Counted from the stretch's first letter, positions 12,314 to 25,657 are shown. The stretch is 64,000 nt of DNA from Lunularia cruciata (GCA_948567375.1 OX419756.1:58294333-58358332), one strand, 5' to 3'. The notes: generated by a model not told the origin, from the letters alone. Numbers and translations: made by a program.

Positions 12314-14104
12314 TTGCTCTTTGAAACGATGTTCATAGACACTCCTCAAGGCTATCCTAGTAAGAAACTTAAAGCTAAGATATATGTTTCCTTTGACAAA
12401 GAGAAAAAGACTAATTGTTATTGTGTAGATTCCCTTAAAGATACTATCCAAAGAGTTGTTACTGAAACTATTATGAAACTATTCAAATCAAAACAAATTG
12501 CTTAAATTAACCTCAACCAAGCAATTTTCTTTCAAGTTCTTCACAAGGGCAAAACCAATAAGTTGCAACATACTCTTAAAACATTTGCACCCATTTTGAG
12601 AGCATGTTGCAAAGCTAACATAGGACATGATTGAGCAAGGTGGTGTTACAATAATATCACCCTTCATCCTACACTTCTACAATAGGATTGTACCTCCTTA
12701 CAAAGGAGGAAAAGAAGAAATACCCTAGCCACTTCTATCCTCCAGAACACTTTAGTGAGCACCCAGATATTACTAAGGAAATAGAGAAATAAATGATAAT
12801 GGGCAAGGAATGTGCACACACAAATAAATCTGTGCTTGTTTAGGAGTCTTACAACACTATGAACTATCATAAGAAGATGATAGTTGCACAACCCAAATTT
12901 CATGCCTCCAAGAAATACAAACTAAACTTCCAAGTGATTGACAAATCTCCATGTGAAAGTGGAAGCAAAGATGAGCACCAAAAAAAAAAAAATTTGATAA
13001 CATGGATGAAGCATACTACTCCAGATCACAAACCACATCAGATCAAGGAAAGATTACTTCAATGAATAGTGAAGGATCAAGGAATGATGATTCCTTCACC
13101 CAGATTTTGTCACCCATAATAGATAACAAGGTAGATATTGATGATCTTAATGACAAAGTGTAGTCATTTTGACAAGCAAAAAAAGATGAAGACATGGATA
13201 GATCTCCAGCCAAGGAGAAAAAAATAGTGGAAGATGATGAGGAAGTCCTTATTTCCAAATTAAGAAGTCCAAGAAAAGTAACCACAATCATTAACCTTGT
13301 CCTAATTGCTCACAACAATGAAGTTGGGTCACACAAATGAGGTAAGTTGACAAAGCTTAGACAAGTGAACAAGGTCATGTTAATAAAGAATGTCATTTTG
13401 ATATTGAACCATTAAGACAACTTCACTGGCTTGCACAAACAAGTTCCAAGGAAAAAGCCCTACTTCATAGTGAACTAATCCAAGTCAAGCAATAGCTTGT
13501 GATGGAAGAAGATCATTATAAAGAGAAAGATTTGCTGCTTGAGAAACATCAAAAGGAAAAACTTGCAAGTTGTAAGAAAAATGATGGAGTCTTACAACAT
13601 TTGAAACCAAATATTGACACCCTCAACAACAAAGTGGCTAAATAACAAGCCAAGCATAAGGAACTATGAGCATGAGATGAGGAAGTAGCAACATTACAAC
13701 CGTAGTTGGACAAGGCCCAAGCCAAGACTACTATAGCCAAATCTTGTTACAAGAATCTCAAGGAGATTACCAATCTTTGTATTGAGGAGCTCACTACAAG
13801 CATGAAGCATCAATGAGAGAAGGAAGACAAGATATAAACAAAGATTTAAAACAAAATGATGATGGAGCTCCAAAATGAACAAATGAAGTTAGAAAATGAA
13901 CAAAAAAGAGTACTTCCTATGATAAGACACATTACAACACAACTCCTTGAACAACTGGAATGGATAGCAATAGAACACCCTCAGAGTACAAAGTTGAAGG
14001 ACCTCAAGATGCAGATTGACACGTCGGAAAGAAAGACCTGCACAAACAAACAATTGAAGGTGTTGTCTATCAAACTTCATGGCCATACTAGGACACTCAA
14101 GTGA
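12314..14104 (+). pseudogene. Unclassified element remnant coding for coiled-coil/charged protein segments
   Basis: Successive + strand open frames (12,314-12,505; 12,859-13,065; 13,856-14,104, with shorter ones between) are Lys/Glu/Gln-rich. They contain heptad-like stretches such as ELQNEQMKLENEQKRVLPM and KEKDLLLEKHQKEKLASC. Composition and arrangement suggest one formerly longer coding region, for example a transposon structural protein, that is now heavily broken. No RT, integrase or transposase motif was recognised. The sequence around 14,040-14,160 reappears in diverged form near 20,577-20,700, just before the second copy of the 1.4-kb repeat. This ties the remnant to that repeat family. 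I do not recognise the family, and a simple AT-rich random open frame remains possible for the shorter pieces. Confidence 0.35.
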
Positions 14105-15430
14105 GTCTTCTCCAAGAAATTGGTTGTTACAAGAAGGAGCTTGTAAATTCATCCAGCTTTGTAAAGGAGAAGGGAGCTTGTGATAGGAGCACCTAACACA
14201 TCTAACAAACAAGTAAGAAATTTTATATAGCATAATCATCACCCACGTATCATCACTACCATTTATCTTAGAGTTAAGATAGAAGAGACTTTGCAAGGTC
14301 CAAGGTTGTGATCCATGGTTCCTTGTAACTTAACATACTCTGAAAAAACTTAAGCTAAGCCACAATACAAAGATCTTGTGCTAGACAACCACTCAACAAA
14401 AGCGGTAAACAACAAATCAAGAAGCTTAGATGGCTATTCCATGTGGGCTATGGCTACTTGAGTTAGATAGGATAAGTAAAGTGACCAAGATAGAGTTAGC
14501 AAGGAGTGCAATAGATATAAATATGAGATTTCTAGCACATTTCAGCCATTGGATCTCTTTGGCTACTATGTAGAATAAGTATAAAGGGCTTTGGCATGAT
14601 GTTCACCATGTTCATTTAGTGCATCCTTCTTTGTAGTGCATGAACTTTATACCATCAATCTGAGTCCGTGTGTGCATATTTGTCTATGCCTTGTATGAAG
14701 GATTTCATGCTTAACTGAGTAGATGTGAGGAATCTTGAAGGAGGAGTAGAGACACTAGAGTGAGTGGAATCATTTGTGTTTGACTAGAGCATTTATCTTT
14801 GGGAGCTCCAAAAGGCTAATGGAAATATAATGATAGACTATTGAAAGTTAGTAATATTGTAAATTTCCACAAGATTAAGCACCATGATCCATCCATGGCT
14901 CTTGTGACGTTGAGCTTTCTAAGAAGGTAGAACACTACTCACGGTTGTAGTCATCAGGACAATTGGACCTTTGAAGGATCCAACTCCCTCTTCAGAAGTA
15001 TTCTAGGACTTCATAGTAGTGCTTACCTTGTATGACCATAACCTCATGGGGCAAACAAGGAACTCATTATACACAAAGTGTCTCAATGACACCAATCCTG
15101 AATCCAATAAGGAAAACAAGGAAAACAAGGAACTTATGATGCAAAGTGACCTTCATTACAAATGAGCCATCACCTTTAGGAGTAACTTGGATTACATTTG
15201 TAGTGAAAGTGACTTTGATTTTCTTTTTTTCTCTCTAGTGTGCCATAGGGGTCTAGGGGATACTACATTCTTCTAGGGAGTGGTTCTTGCCAAAAGGTTA
15301 AATAGGAAGTAATAAAAAATAGTAACATTGTAGCAATTTTGTTCATTCTTAGCCATTTGCAACCAATATCCTTGTGGGAATGGCCCATTCTTATTGTTTA
15401 TAATATTAGTATGTCAACATTGGGTTGTCA
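14040..15430 (+). repeat. 1.4-kb dispersed repeat, copy R1
   Basis: Aligns by eye, with many substitutions and indels, to 20,575-21,940. Shared landmarks in the same order include: gagatttctagc(..)cattggat; ttcatttagtgcatcc; gaggaatcttga; caaagtgacctt near a run of 'aaatgarycatca'; and cctcatggga/cttgtgggaatgg near the end. A TATA-like 'aagtataaagg' lies at 14,579. The pair could be long terminal repeats of an element or 3' ends of two separate copies. The upstream similarity extends into the coiled-coil remnant, which favours the second reading. No protein-coding potential was recognised inside. Confidence 0.55.
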
Positions 15431-17772
15431 TAGAAAACTTCATTCCACATATATCTAAGTATTATCTTACTTGATATGCATACGGTTGTCAATTTTTTGA
15501 CCTTTGCCAAGGATAAACAAGCTTCAAGATATTTTGAAAATGTAAACTACAACCATAAGTTGCATTGATGTTCTAAATAGAATGAGACAATGAGATCAAC
15601 TTGAAGGCATATTACTCTATATTGATGTTTATTTATGAGTATATGGTGGTTTGCTTTGACATTCAACCTAAGATACATATTCTTGACATTGCCAATACCT
15701 GTATATAAATTATTATGTTAAGAAATTTTCAAAATTAAGTACATAGGTGCAAATTCAAAACTAAGGAAGTCTTGTAAAACCATAAGGTGTATATTAGTTG
15801 CTAGAAGTATTTTGATGGTTCTAAGCTAGTTATATCTGGCTAATTTTAGTAATAATTAAGTAAAAGGCATCTCTAACTAAGTTAAATTAATACTTAATTT
15901 TTGGATACTTAATGATTACTCTAATTAATTTTAAATCATAATATGTTATAGTGAGAGCTCTTAGGAGAAATTTACATCAAAATGGGAGCTTGTAGTAGAT
16001 TTTATATTAGATTTAATTAAAGCTGTATTTCTATCTTAGACTTTGTATGGTCAAATTAACTTGTTATATAGGAGATATCAAAATCCTATTGGATCCAACT
16101 TGGTTAAAGTAGGTAGATTTTACTTCAACTTGGAGTATATTGTATTTTTTAATAAGGATAATATATTATATTTTGAATGAATATTCTTAGAAGCTTCTAA
16201 GCTTAGAGACATGTGAGGCCAAAAACCCATGTAAGACCTCATTAACCTAGTATTCTTTACCTACAGTAATTTAGGAGAAATAAGGATTTTATTAAGTTAC
16301 AAAGGCACTTATTGTGGTAATTTTGGTGACTATACAAGGAAATGCTTAAGATGTGAAAGACATCATTCCTTAGTGAGCTTGGAATGTGGAATGAGTAAGG
16401 AATGAGACTTTATAAAGCTTCAAAATGTGAATTTTGTAGACTATAAGTTAACTCTTAAACTATGAAGTGAGGATAGAAGGCATCCAAGTCATGAATGAAT
16501 GATAAGATAGAAGTGATTGTGAAGACAATGCATTTAAATATCAAACTTAGTTAAAGAGCTTTATGAGGAATCATAGGATTCATTACAGATTTCACAAACC
16601 TTTTCTAGGCTTGAATAAGTCTTAAAATGCCTCAGATGGAGGATAGCATAATAACTTACCTTCCTAGTTTTGAAGGATGTATTATTGAATTTAGTCAAGC
16701 TTGCTATAATACATCTAGATCAATAATTTGGTTGGATACTTGAACAAGAATAATAGGATTGATAGAAAATTTTACTTCTTATGAAGCAAACTTAGTACAG
16801 AACCAAGAGTGAGATTTTGCTATTACATTGGCCACCAAGCATTGAAGCATTATTAGGGAAACAAGATGTTTATGGTTGAGATAAATCCCCAAAAAAATTG
16901 TGTACTTGAAGATAAAAGAGCTATCTAAAATAATATTTGATGATTTGAGTGTATAATAGTAGATGGACCAATGTACCATGGGCTAAGTTTCCATGAACTC
17001 ATTGAAGTAAAATTGATAGTGGATACCAATACTTAATCTCCCACCTTGAGCTCCATATCATACATGTAGGTATTAGCATATTATTTTTGCCAATCTTGTA
17101 CAACAACTACTACCTTACATGCCAAACTCCATGATAGATCCAACCCACAAAGTCCTAAATTGCAATAACTTTGGTGGTAACATCATATGCTATGATAAAG
17201 GCTTTGGAGGTATTTTTGCTTACTTTCTTTAATAAGGTAAAGGAAGGTTGTATAATGGCATATTCATCATACATCAAGTAAAAGAGTGTGACCTTGGTTG
17301 ATGCATTCATAAATTTAAAAACTTGATAAGAAAACTCATACCTCTACTACTCCAAGGTAAATGCATGCAATACATCTATGATGGTTCTATTGGCTATCTT
17401 TATTTATACTTTGAGGATAACAAGTAGTAGATATAGCTAACTTTATTTTGAAGATCAAAAACAAATTTCTAAAAATATACTTGTAAATTATATTCTCCAT
17501 TATGACAAGTACTCTCAAAGAGTCATATTATGCAAAATAGTATACCTATAGATACAATTCCAACTCTAGGGTGGTAATTTCCATTGTTGTAAGCCTAACC
17601 TAAATCATCTTTGTAATTTATGAACAAAGATCACTAGGAATCAAAGTTAATGGATGTATTGTGACTCATAGCTTAAGTCTTTGATCATGTTTAAGTATAA
17701 GAAGAGGTTGTGATAAACCTACAAGCTATCAAGTTCCAACTTTATTTGTTGTAATGCAAAATTACTTCATGT
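15431..17772. other. AT-rich DNA, no gene recognised
   Basis: Between the two 1.4-kb repeat copies. Frames are short on both strands, and no reverse transcriptase, integrase, transposase or host protein motif was seen. Nothing further can be supported. Confidence 0.3.
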
Positions 17773-17954
17773 ACATGACTATTCTTTATATCTTAGGCTA
17801 AAATTAGATCCATTCTAGTCCTTCTAATGTGTTCTTCACACAAAATGACCAAGAAGGCTTAAGACATGACTATTCTTTACATCTTAGGCTAAAAGTAGAT
17901 CCATTCTAGTCTTAATGTTTTCTTAGCACAACATGACCAACAAGGCTTGAGTCA
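17773..17954 (+). repeat. Tandem duplication, 91-bp unit
   Basis: Two copies, 17,773-17,863 and 17,864-17,954. Both begin acatgactattctttayatc and include ttaggctaaaa, tagatccattctagtc and aatgaccaaraaggctt-like segments. The copies differ by a few substitutions and small indels, so the duplication is moderately young compared with its surroundings. Confidence 0.75.
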
Positions 17955-18421
17955 TGCCATTCATTCACATCATCATGCATATTTTGGATCTTCTAAGATC
18001 CGCATTCTGCCTTCATTAAAATCAGAACTATGAATTTTGGTGATTTGATTGGACCCTATCCAAACAAGCAATGCCTCTTTACTTGCTTCATCTTCTTTTG
18101 TTGCTATTGCTAATATCTCCATCATGTAGAATGACTTTTCAATTTTTTGATAGAATTCAATCCTAATGTGCAGGTCAAGGTATGTACAAGTTGCTTCTTC
18201 ATCTCAAAATATTCATTTTTTGCGTTGTTGAATGGCTTGGTTGGCAAAGTGGCTTATTTCTTGGAGTTGCCCTCTCATTTAACACAATATCTTGTATTTC
18301 TTATATTTCTCTAGAGGAAATATAATCCTAGTTTATTGATATCTACAAATGTGCATCAACCACCACTCTTACCTCAATTGAAGGAACATTATGAGGAGTT
18401 TGAGGCCAAGCAAATCCTCAA

Positions 18422-18825
18422 GAATCAAAGATGTGGTTATCACAAAATGTGTATTAAAGATCAAGTACTTGGTTGAATTAAAAACATATCTATAGTATGA
18501 GGCAACATATGAACTTTGAACTTGTCTAGCTAATGCATCATTGCTAGTTGTAGAGTTTGAGTGATAATACAACCCTATGTTGTGCCTTAAAAAGAAGAAG
18601 ATTTGAAACCAAGGGCTGAGCATGAATCAAATATATGGTTATCACCAATGATGTGGTAAAGATTGAGTACTTGGTCGTATTAAAAAGATATCTACAGTAT
18701 GAAGCAACATAGGAACTTTAAACTTGTCTAGCTAATGCATCATTGCTGGTTTTAGAGTTTGAGTGAAATACAACCATGGTGTTGTGACTTAAAAAGAGTG
18801 AGATTTGTAATCAATGGCTAATATA
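18422..18825 (+). repeat. Tandem duplication, ~202-bp unit
   Basis: Copy 1 spans about 18,422-18,623 and copy 2 about 18,624-18,825. Shared landmarks are gaatcaaa(..)atgtggttatcac, ttgtctagctaatgcatcat, agagtttgagtga and cttaaaaag. The unit is AT-rich with no coding potential recognised. Several substitutions and indels separate the copies. Confidence 0.75.
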
Positions 18826-19994
18826 ACCTGTTAGACACTCCGCATGGGACGAACAATAAGAAGGATCTGTAGTTAGTCAAGACTAAATTTAGAGTTCTCA
18901 TGTTATCCATGATATTTTCTAGGAAAGTAGTTGGTGAAAGATTATAGGTGAAGGTAATTATAGACTTTTAGTGGAATTCAAGAATAACTTGTGAGTGATA
19001 TTTAGAGTAACTTCTATGTAAAGTTAAGAGCAATTTGTGTGAGAAGTTATGAACCGTTGGATCATAACTTATGGGTGAAGTCTTTACTTAAGATTTTAGT
19101 TATATTTACCATATTGTCAATCTACATAAGAAATAATGATTAGTATTTGTATATATGGATAGTATTTGAAGATCATTCTAAAGAACTCTTTGTCTACATC
19201 CAAGCTACAAGTTATCACCATAAATTCCCTAAAATCAACAAGTTCAACCTACTCATCCAAGGAGATAAAATTTAGTTTAATTAAAATTTAGTTTAGCAAT
19301 TGAATATAATCAATTTTTTTAAAATAAGTCATCTTAAAACCTCAATTTTAAATGAAATCTTAACCATAAGGAGGAAAATTGTGCACTGATATGAATTTGA
19401 TTTTGAAACAAACAGTAGTCCCTTACATAAGAAGGATTTTGCAAGCAAGTTCCTCTTATAATGAAAGTTTATTTACATAAGGATTGTTGAGTAAGAGGTA
19501 TGATTGACAGAACATAAAAGCACTCTATACTTCTATCTTTTTTATTTGATCCAAGCTAGTGTTAGTAAAGGATTTTACATATCAAGAAATCAATTTAGTA
19601 GTTTATGGATTTATATGTGGAGTTTTCAAACTACACACTCACCATATGAAGCTTGTCTCATCATATGATTGTTTTCTTCTTTATATTCTTTGCTTTATTA
19701 TCTAAAATACATCAGAGTAAACCTTCTCAAGAATGGATGATATTAAAATCAGTCTTTAAAAAATATTATTCTCAACTATAGATTATTCACCAATTGAGTA
19801 TTGGATACATAATTTTACCAAGAGTTACAAAAACATCTATTGAATACAATGTAGTATCAATAGAGTCTATTGATGTAAAATTTTACAAATACTGTGTTTT
19901 CATTGGCTTTGCTAAGTCATACTCATTTACATATTTTATAAAATTTATAGAAGTTAATAATTTTATTTGGTTGGCAAAAAATTAACTTAATATA
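18826..19994. other. AT-rich DNA, no gene recognised
   Basis: No repeat structure, RNA gene or protein motif was recognised. The small + strand frame at 19,794-19,985 is compositionally random-looking. Confidence 0.3.
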
Positions 19995-20133
19995 ACTTCA
20001 ACTAGCCTTGTGAGGATAATAGTGCTTACACAAGGCTTGTTGAAGTAAAGTAGCTTGAGCAAGTATCACTAACCTTTGAAGCCTTTGCTAACCTTATCAA
20101 AGCTTCAAAATTTTGAAGTCTTAGCAAAGCTTC
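19995..20133. repeat. Two adjacent hairpins
   Basis: Hairpin 1 pairs acttcaactagccttgtg (19,995-20,012) with cacaaggcttgttgaagt (20,029-20,046), with two mismatches over 18 bases and a 16-base loop. Hairpin 2 pairs gaagcctttgctaa (20,078-20,091) with ttagcaaagcttc (20,121-20,133). Inside its loop is a perfect 16-base palindrome, cttcaaaattttgaag (20,103-20,118). The shared cttcaa/ttgaag ends suggest a small foldback element or a cluster of related palindromes. No function can be assigned. Confidence 0.65.
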
Positions 20134-20574
20134 ACATGTTGAAGTAATAGGGCTGCTAATTTAGATTAAAAAAAGTTCTATTTTATTATATATCCAAGTT
20201 CATGAACTATCTCTTGCTAGCAATACTATGTTTATACCTCCTCCAAAATAGTTAAAAGAGGTGCTTCTTTAGAATATATTATAGTAAGATCCCTCTAATA
20301 ACCAATTTCTAGTCATTCTTAATTATTTAGTTGGTTATTTTTCTTAGACATAAATAGCACATTTAACTTCAATGAATCCTTTATACACAAAAAGGATTAT
20401 AAAAGCATGGTATGGTGATCTACCTCTACCTAAATAGAGAAATTTTTCATTTTTAATCAGTTTTATAGGGTAATACCAAGTAAAGAAATAACTAGGAACC
20501 AATACAAATGGCTGAACCATTAGTATTTGTATAAACCACTCATAAGGCTAAGATTGCAAGACAAACTGTAAGAA

Positions 20575-21940
20575 TTTCCTGATCATTCCTGTCAAACTAT
20601 AGGACATACTAACTCCAAGTTCTAGGAGACTTATACTAGCTTTGTAGAAGTAGTTGCAGATTATAGTAAGGAGCTTGTACATCTCCTTACAACATTCAAA
20701 GGAGCAGTTATTTTCTCACAAGCACCACATTGTCTTGTAGATGATTAACAATCATGATGCTTCATATGAAATGAGCAATGGCCAACTTGTCAAGAACAAC
20801 TAAGATCAATCTCATAGGTATCATAGTATAGTTTCCATAGTTGTATTGACATACACTTTGTACATAGTTAGTCATGTTATAATACAAATTTCTTGTGTTA
20901 GTTTGGTAACCAACAAGCTAGGAATAAATAAAGGCCAAGGTGGCCCTTCCTTTTGGACCACACCTGGTATAGGTTAGATTAGGATAAGATAAGTATATAA
21001 AATATGATTAGCATTAAGCACCTTAGATGTACTTAGGAGATTTCTAGCCATTGGATTTGCAAATAAGTAGTAAATGTATAAAAGGCTGAGGCCGAATGTT
21101 CACTACATTCATTTAGTGCATCCTTTGTTTACAATAAACAAAGTCTATATTATCAAGACTCTTGAGTTTTTGTATGTGTATTAGTTTGCACTTTGTATGG
21201 GGGACTACATGTTTAATTAAGAGGGAGTGAGGAATCTTGATGTATGAGCAAAAGCACTTGAGTGAGAAGAATGATTTGTGTGGAATTGGAGTATGAAACA
21301 CTAGGAGCTCTACAAATGTCAAGAACAATACAATGATAGGCTACCAAACACCTAGAGTATCAGAAAGTAACATCATAAGTCTTGTATCTTGTAAGATTAA
21401 GCAATGTGTTTGTTCAAGATTACTATGATATAGTGTCTTCTGAGAAGGGTAGTACATTGCTCAAAATCATAGTTGTGAAGGTGATAGGCTCCCCAAGATT
21501 CCTACCTCTGCTTTGTACAAGCACTCTAAGATATAGTGTGTAGTACCTTGTGGTCAAGTTTATCTTGTATGCTTACAAATCATGTAATGCAAACAAAGTA
21601 CTCCAATGGCCCAAGTGACTCAACAACACTAACCTAGGACATGTAGTGTTAAGTGGGTGATAGGGGAATTTGAGGCAAAGTGACCTTTATTAAAAATGAA
21701 TCATCATATTCAAGAAACCTTTGAATTAAATCTATAGTAAACGTGACTATTGCGAATTTTAATTTATTTTGTAGTGCACCAAAGGTAGTGGCTCTTCTAA
21801 GAATGACTTTGCCCAAGAGTTTAAATAGAAAATAATAGAATGTCATCTTTGTGACACTTCATCTCAATTTTAATAACCTTCAAGTTGTATCCTCATGGGA
21901 CCAACCAGTTCTTACCACATTGTTATAAATTTGAACGACA
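20575..21940 (+). repeat. 1.4-kb dispersed repeat, copy R2
   Basis: Partner of the 14,040-15,430 repeat in the same orientation. It shares the ordered landmarks listed for R1, including aggagatttctagccattgg, tcatttagtgcatcctttg, gtgaggaatcttga and gtagtgcaccaaag. 'tgtataaaagg' at about 21,075 is a plausible TATA-like box matching the R1 one. No coding sequence recognised. Confidence 0.55.
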
Positions 21941-22466
21941 CCAAGTTGTTACACATGGTCCATTTACTACATAAAGCTATGGATATAGGAATATGTTAGT
22001 AAATAATCTTAAAAGAACCATCTAGATAATCTTAAACTCAAACTAGCAATTTCTCCTCAAGGCTCAAACATTACTTCTTAGCACAAACTTAGGTAATATG
22101 AGATTTGTACATTATATTTTTTGTTAATTAAGGATCTTCTCAAGAATTGAAATGTTTCTCTTAAAATTCCCTTAAGTCAAGAGGAGCCTCATAATTATTC
22201 TTACCATGATATCTACCTTAAATAACATCTTAGAAGTAATGATGTATTCATTTTCCACTAAAGGAAGCTAGCATAAATTTGAAATAAGGGAATTTGGTCA
22301 AAATACACATAACTTAATCTCAAGGCTTTTCTTATATTATAATTGGCATTATTTAATAGCCTGTCTAGGTTGATACCTCCTCCATGTAGTAGGATCTTGA
22401 TTGGTTTACTGATTGAGTTTACTTGGCAATTTCTATTTGCATTCTCTAGCTCAATTTCTATTTGCA
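21941..22466. other. AT-rich DNA, no gene recognised
   Basis: Nothing recognised except a short direct repeat of caatttctatttgcatt (about 22,429 and 22,452) leading into the adjacent foldback. Confidence 0.3.
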
Positions 22467-22613
22467 TTGATATTTTCCAATCCCATTTTTCATTTTTGAT
22501 TGCACTATATTTCCTCTTGCACCATTGTGTGTGCATTTAAGGATCTACACACAAAATGGTGCAAAAGGAAATATAGTACAATGGGAAATGCAAAATGGAA
22601 TTGGAAATATATA
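22467..22613. repeat. Foldback (hairpin) element, ~66-bp arms, 14-bp loop
   Basis: Left arm 22,467-22,533 and right arm 22,548-22,613 are reverse complements with only about ten differences by eye. Near-perfect stretches include actatatttcctcttgcacc, which pairs with ggtgcaaaaggaaatatagt. The 14-base spacer is 22,534-22,547. The long, imperfectly paired stem with a small loop could be a MITE-type foldback or the precursor shape of a small RNA. Nothing in the sequence tells which, and transcription is unknown. Confidence 0.8.
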
Positions 22614-25129
22614 TTAAAAAACCTCTAAGATAGAGAATTTTCCAGCTCATCCAAGCTTTTGCTTTAAACTCCCGGCCTCCTCAACAAACCAGAACTTTAC
22701 TTCCATGAACTAGTTGGCATGGATTCTCCATCTAGAATGGGAGAGTAGCTTAAGTTTTCACCAAGGTTTTGGCATGTAGAGGTAACTCATGATGTCAAAA
22801 TAATAGTAACTAATGTTTTGGCACATCTTGGAGTCTTGGCCAGTGATGCTTGCTTACTTTGCTACATTCTTCTCAATAACACCAACGATTTGGATCCTTG
22901 TGAGTAGTCAAAACCATGTAATCATTTTGTGATTAGACAATAAAGGCTTTATCATGATTATGAGCTTGATATCACAAGACATGTGGGACTTGGTTCCAAA
23001 ATAAGGTTTGAGCTCTTTACTATGATTGTGGCCAAGCATAATAGTTGAGTCTCTTACACTTTAGATTGTCTATTCAAAGAATGTATGTTATTAGTGAGAT
23101 GAATGTGTCCATTGTTTGAAAAGAAGATTAACTTTTCCACACCAAACTTGGTTTCATCCAACATATTTTGATGTTCAAGAGGCTACTACATTAAAATAGG
23201 CTGATTATTAATGGAACCAAGGAAGAAAGTAAGCTAGTCAAGATTATATATTTATTTATATAACACAATAAAGGTTTTTATAATAAAACTATAAATTCAT
23301 CCAACCTTCCTTGTTTTAGATTTGTTCTATCCTTTTTAATCAGATAAGCACTTTTCTTGACATCCGCATGAGGGAAATTCATCCAATGCCTAAACAAGAG
23401 ACATAGTGGCACAAGCTGCAAGATCGGCTATCCCTACTCTTACATCATGCATCTACTCTAAATTTCATAAGAGATAATTTTGCTATATCCCAAGTCAAAA
23501 AGGCTTGCATAAACTCAAAGTTGAATTTGGAGTTCATACTAATCAAAATGGTCCTCATAGAATACCACATTTTAAATGCTCTTCAATCTTGCACCCTCTC
23601 TTAAGCAAGTGCAAAAGGAGGTTCTTAACATCATCACAAGCTTTAAGCAAATTTTTTGTTTGTGATAAAGCATTTTGAGACCACTAGGTATAATCTTGAT
23701 GATCTTGAGCAAGAAGTCATCATGATTATGGAGCATCGTGATCCAACAACTTGGAAGAGCACAAGTGAACAACTACTTGAATAACTCTATGATTGTCTTT
23801 TAATTTGACTTGCTTGATGAACCTGCTATCCAAAGTTGAGAAGAAATACCATATAGGATTGTACATACTATAATACTTATCAAAAGTTTTGCTAAAAAAA
23901 TGGTGATATGCCAAGAGCTCCCTTATATTTGTAACCATGCAAGTCTCCTTGCAACATTTTATCTATAGCCAAGTAAGACATTTAGGTTTTGAATTAATGA
24001 GTGGACTCTCCTTTCCAACAATCATACTCTTAAGATCTTTAGAACATGAAACTATTCAACACCCAATAGACATAGGAACTTTGAACTAGTGAATGCAAAA
24101 GGACATTGCCAAGTAAACTTGATCAATTAACCAATCAGAATCCTATTGGGTGGAGTGTATCACCATAAAAGAATTGAGGCCCTTCTTTAATTGCCAACTA
24201 TTCATAAAAGAATTGAGGCTTGTACTCATAAACTAGTATTGACTATCCTTTGCTTTTAGGATGTACAATCTTTTTAGTGTGGTTTTCCTATTGAATGATC
24301 AATTCTGATGTCCTTTTTAGAAATCTTAAAGGTAATTTATAATGATAAGATAATATTAAAGTAACAAAATAATTTATTTCTTGAAAATTAAATATTAATA
24401 TATAATAGAATTTGGATAATGATAAAAGTATGAATCAAACTTAGACTATTGAAGTATTAGTCAAGTTTAAATAATTATGAATATTTAAGTATGAATAAAT
24501 ATTATAAGAGTTATAGCTAACACTCTCTACATATTTTCACTAACTTTCACAATGATAGTTCTTTTAGATCTATAGGAGATCTTAAATATACCTCATCTAC
24601 ATTTTGTATGATTATTAGACTTTTAAAAAATGAAAAATATATATAAAAAAAGGAAAAATATTTTGATAGTTAGACTATTGTTAGACTAAGCATCAAGTAC
24701 TGGAACAAGGAAGACATCTCTTAAAAGCACCCACCTACAACTAGATAGCAAGTTCACCTACTTAAGAATTGATCTCATAATTTATAAGTAAGGAAATAAT
24801 ATGTAAGGTTTAAGAAATATGGGGTTAAAGGATTATCTATGTTATAATAAAAACGTGGAGAATATTTTACTTTATACTAGGTGATCTTAAATAATTTGAC
24901 ATCTACCTAAATACGTAGTCTAGTTCTAAACATTGGACTCAATTGAGACATATATAGTGGATAACATAAAGACCTAAAAAAATTAGAGTCCAAATTACAA
25001 CCTATGAATTTAAATATATTTTGGTTGTTGATGAGACAATAAGTCTCACAATCTAAAGTTTATTATGAATAACTCATGAGTACTTGATCTAAGATTTTAT
25101 AATCTTTAATTTCTTGGCTCTTGGTTGCA
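22614..25129. other. AT-rich DNA, no gene recognised
   Basis: Short frames only. No conserved protein motif was seen on either strand, and no terminal or tandem repeat stood out. Probably old transposon-derived sequence, but this is inferred only from context and composition. Confidence 0.3.
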
Positions 25130-25656
25130 ATGGTGTTGTGCATATATACATGGCTACACAAAATACATTGCTATAAACATCATACACTATAGAAGCACAA
25201 TTCATAAAGAAAGTCACATACAAACTCCAAAGACATACAATAATCAAATTATTAGAAATCAGATCTCATTACTCAACACTTTGTACCAATAAGCACTAAT
25301 TACACCATCAATCCATATCCACTCTAGCTTAGAGAATACAGGTTGCACTTGTTGGCCTATGTCCACCATACCTAAGAGCTTGAAGGTTCAACACAAAAGA
25401 AGTGAGCTCTCTAGATTTTCACTTCAAAGGTATATCCCTTGGGGCGGCCAAGGAGTCTAACTCTACAGCATATCCAATGGCCTAACTAATGGTGCAAATA
25501 GTGCAAAATCTAATAATGCAACCAAAAGACCCTAATGTAATATCCAGCCACCCCTAAGTACTCCTTAGGTAGCTATTAATACAATAGTGACTGCCAAGAC
25601 TGTCACTCTAGTGTCATAGCAAACTAGCTATGGTGTTGCAAATGTCATGATAGTTG

Positions 25657-25657
<1 letters not shown>

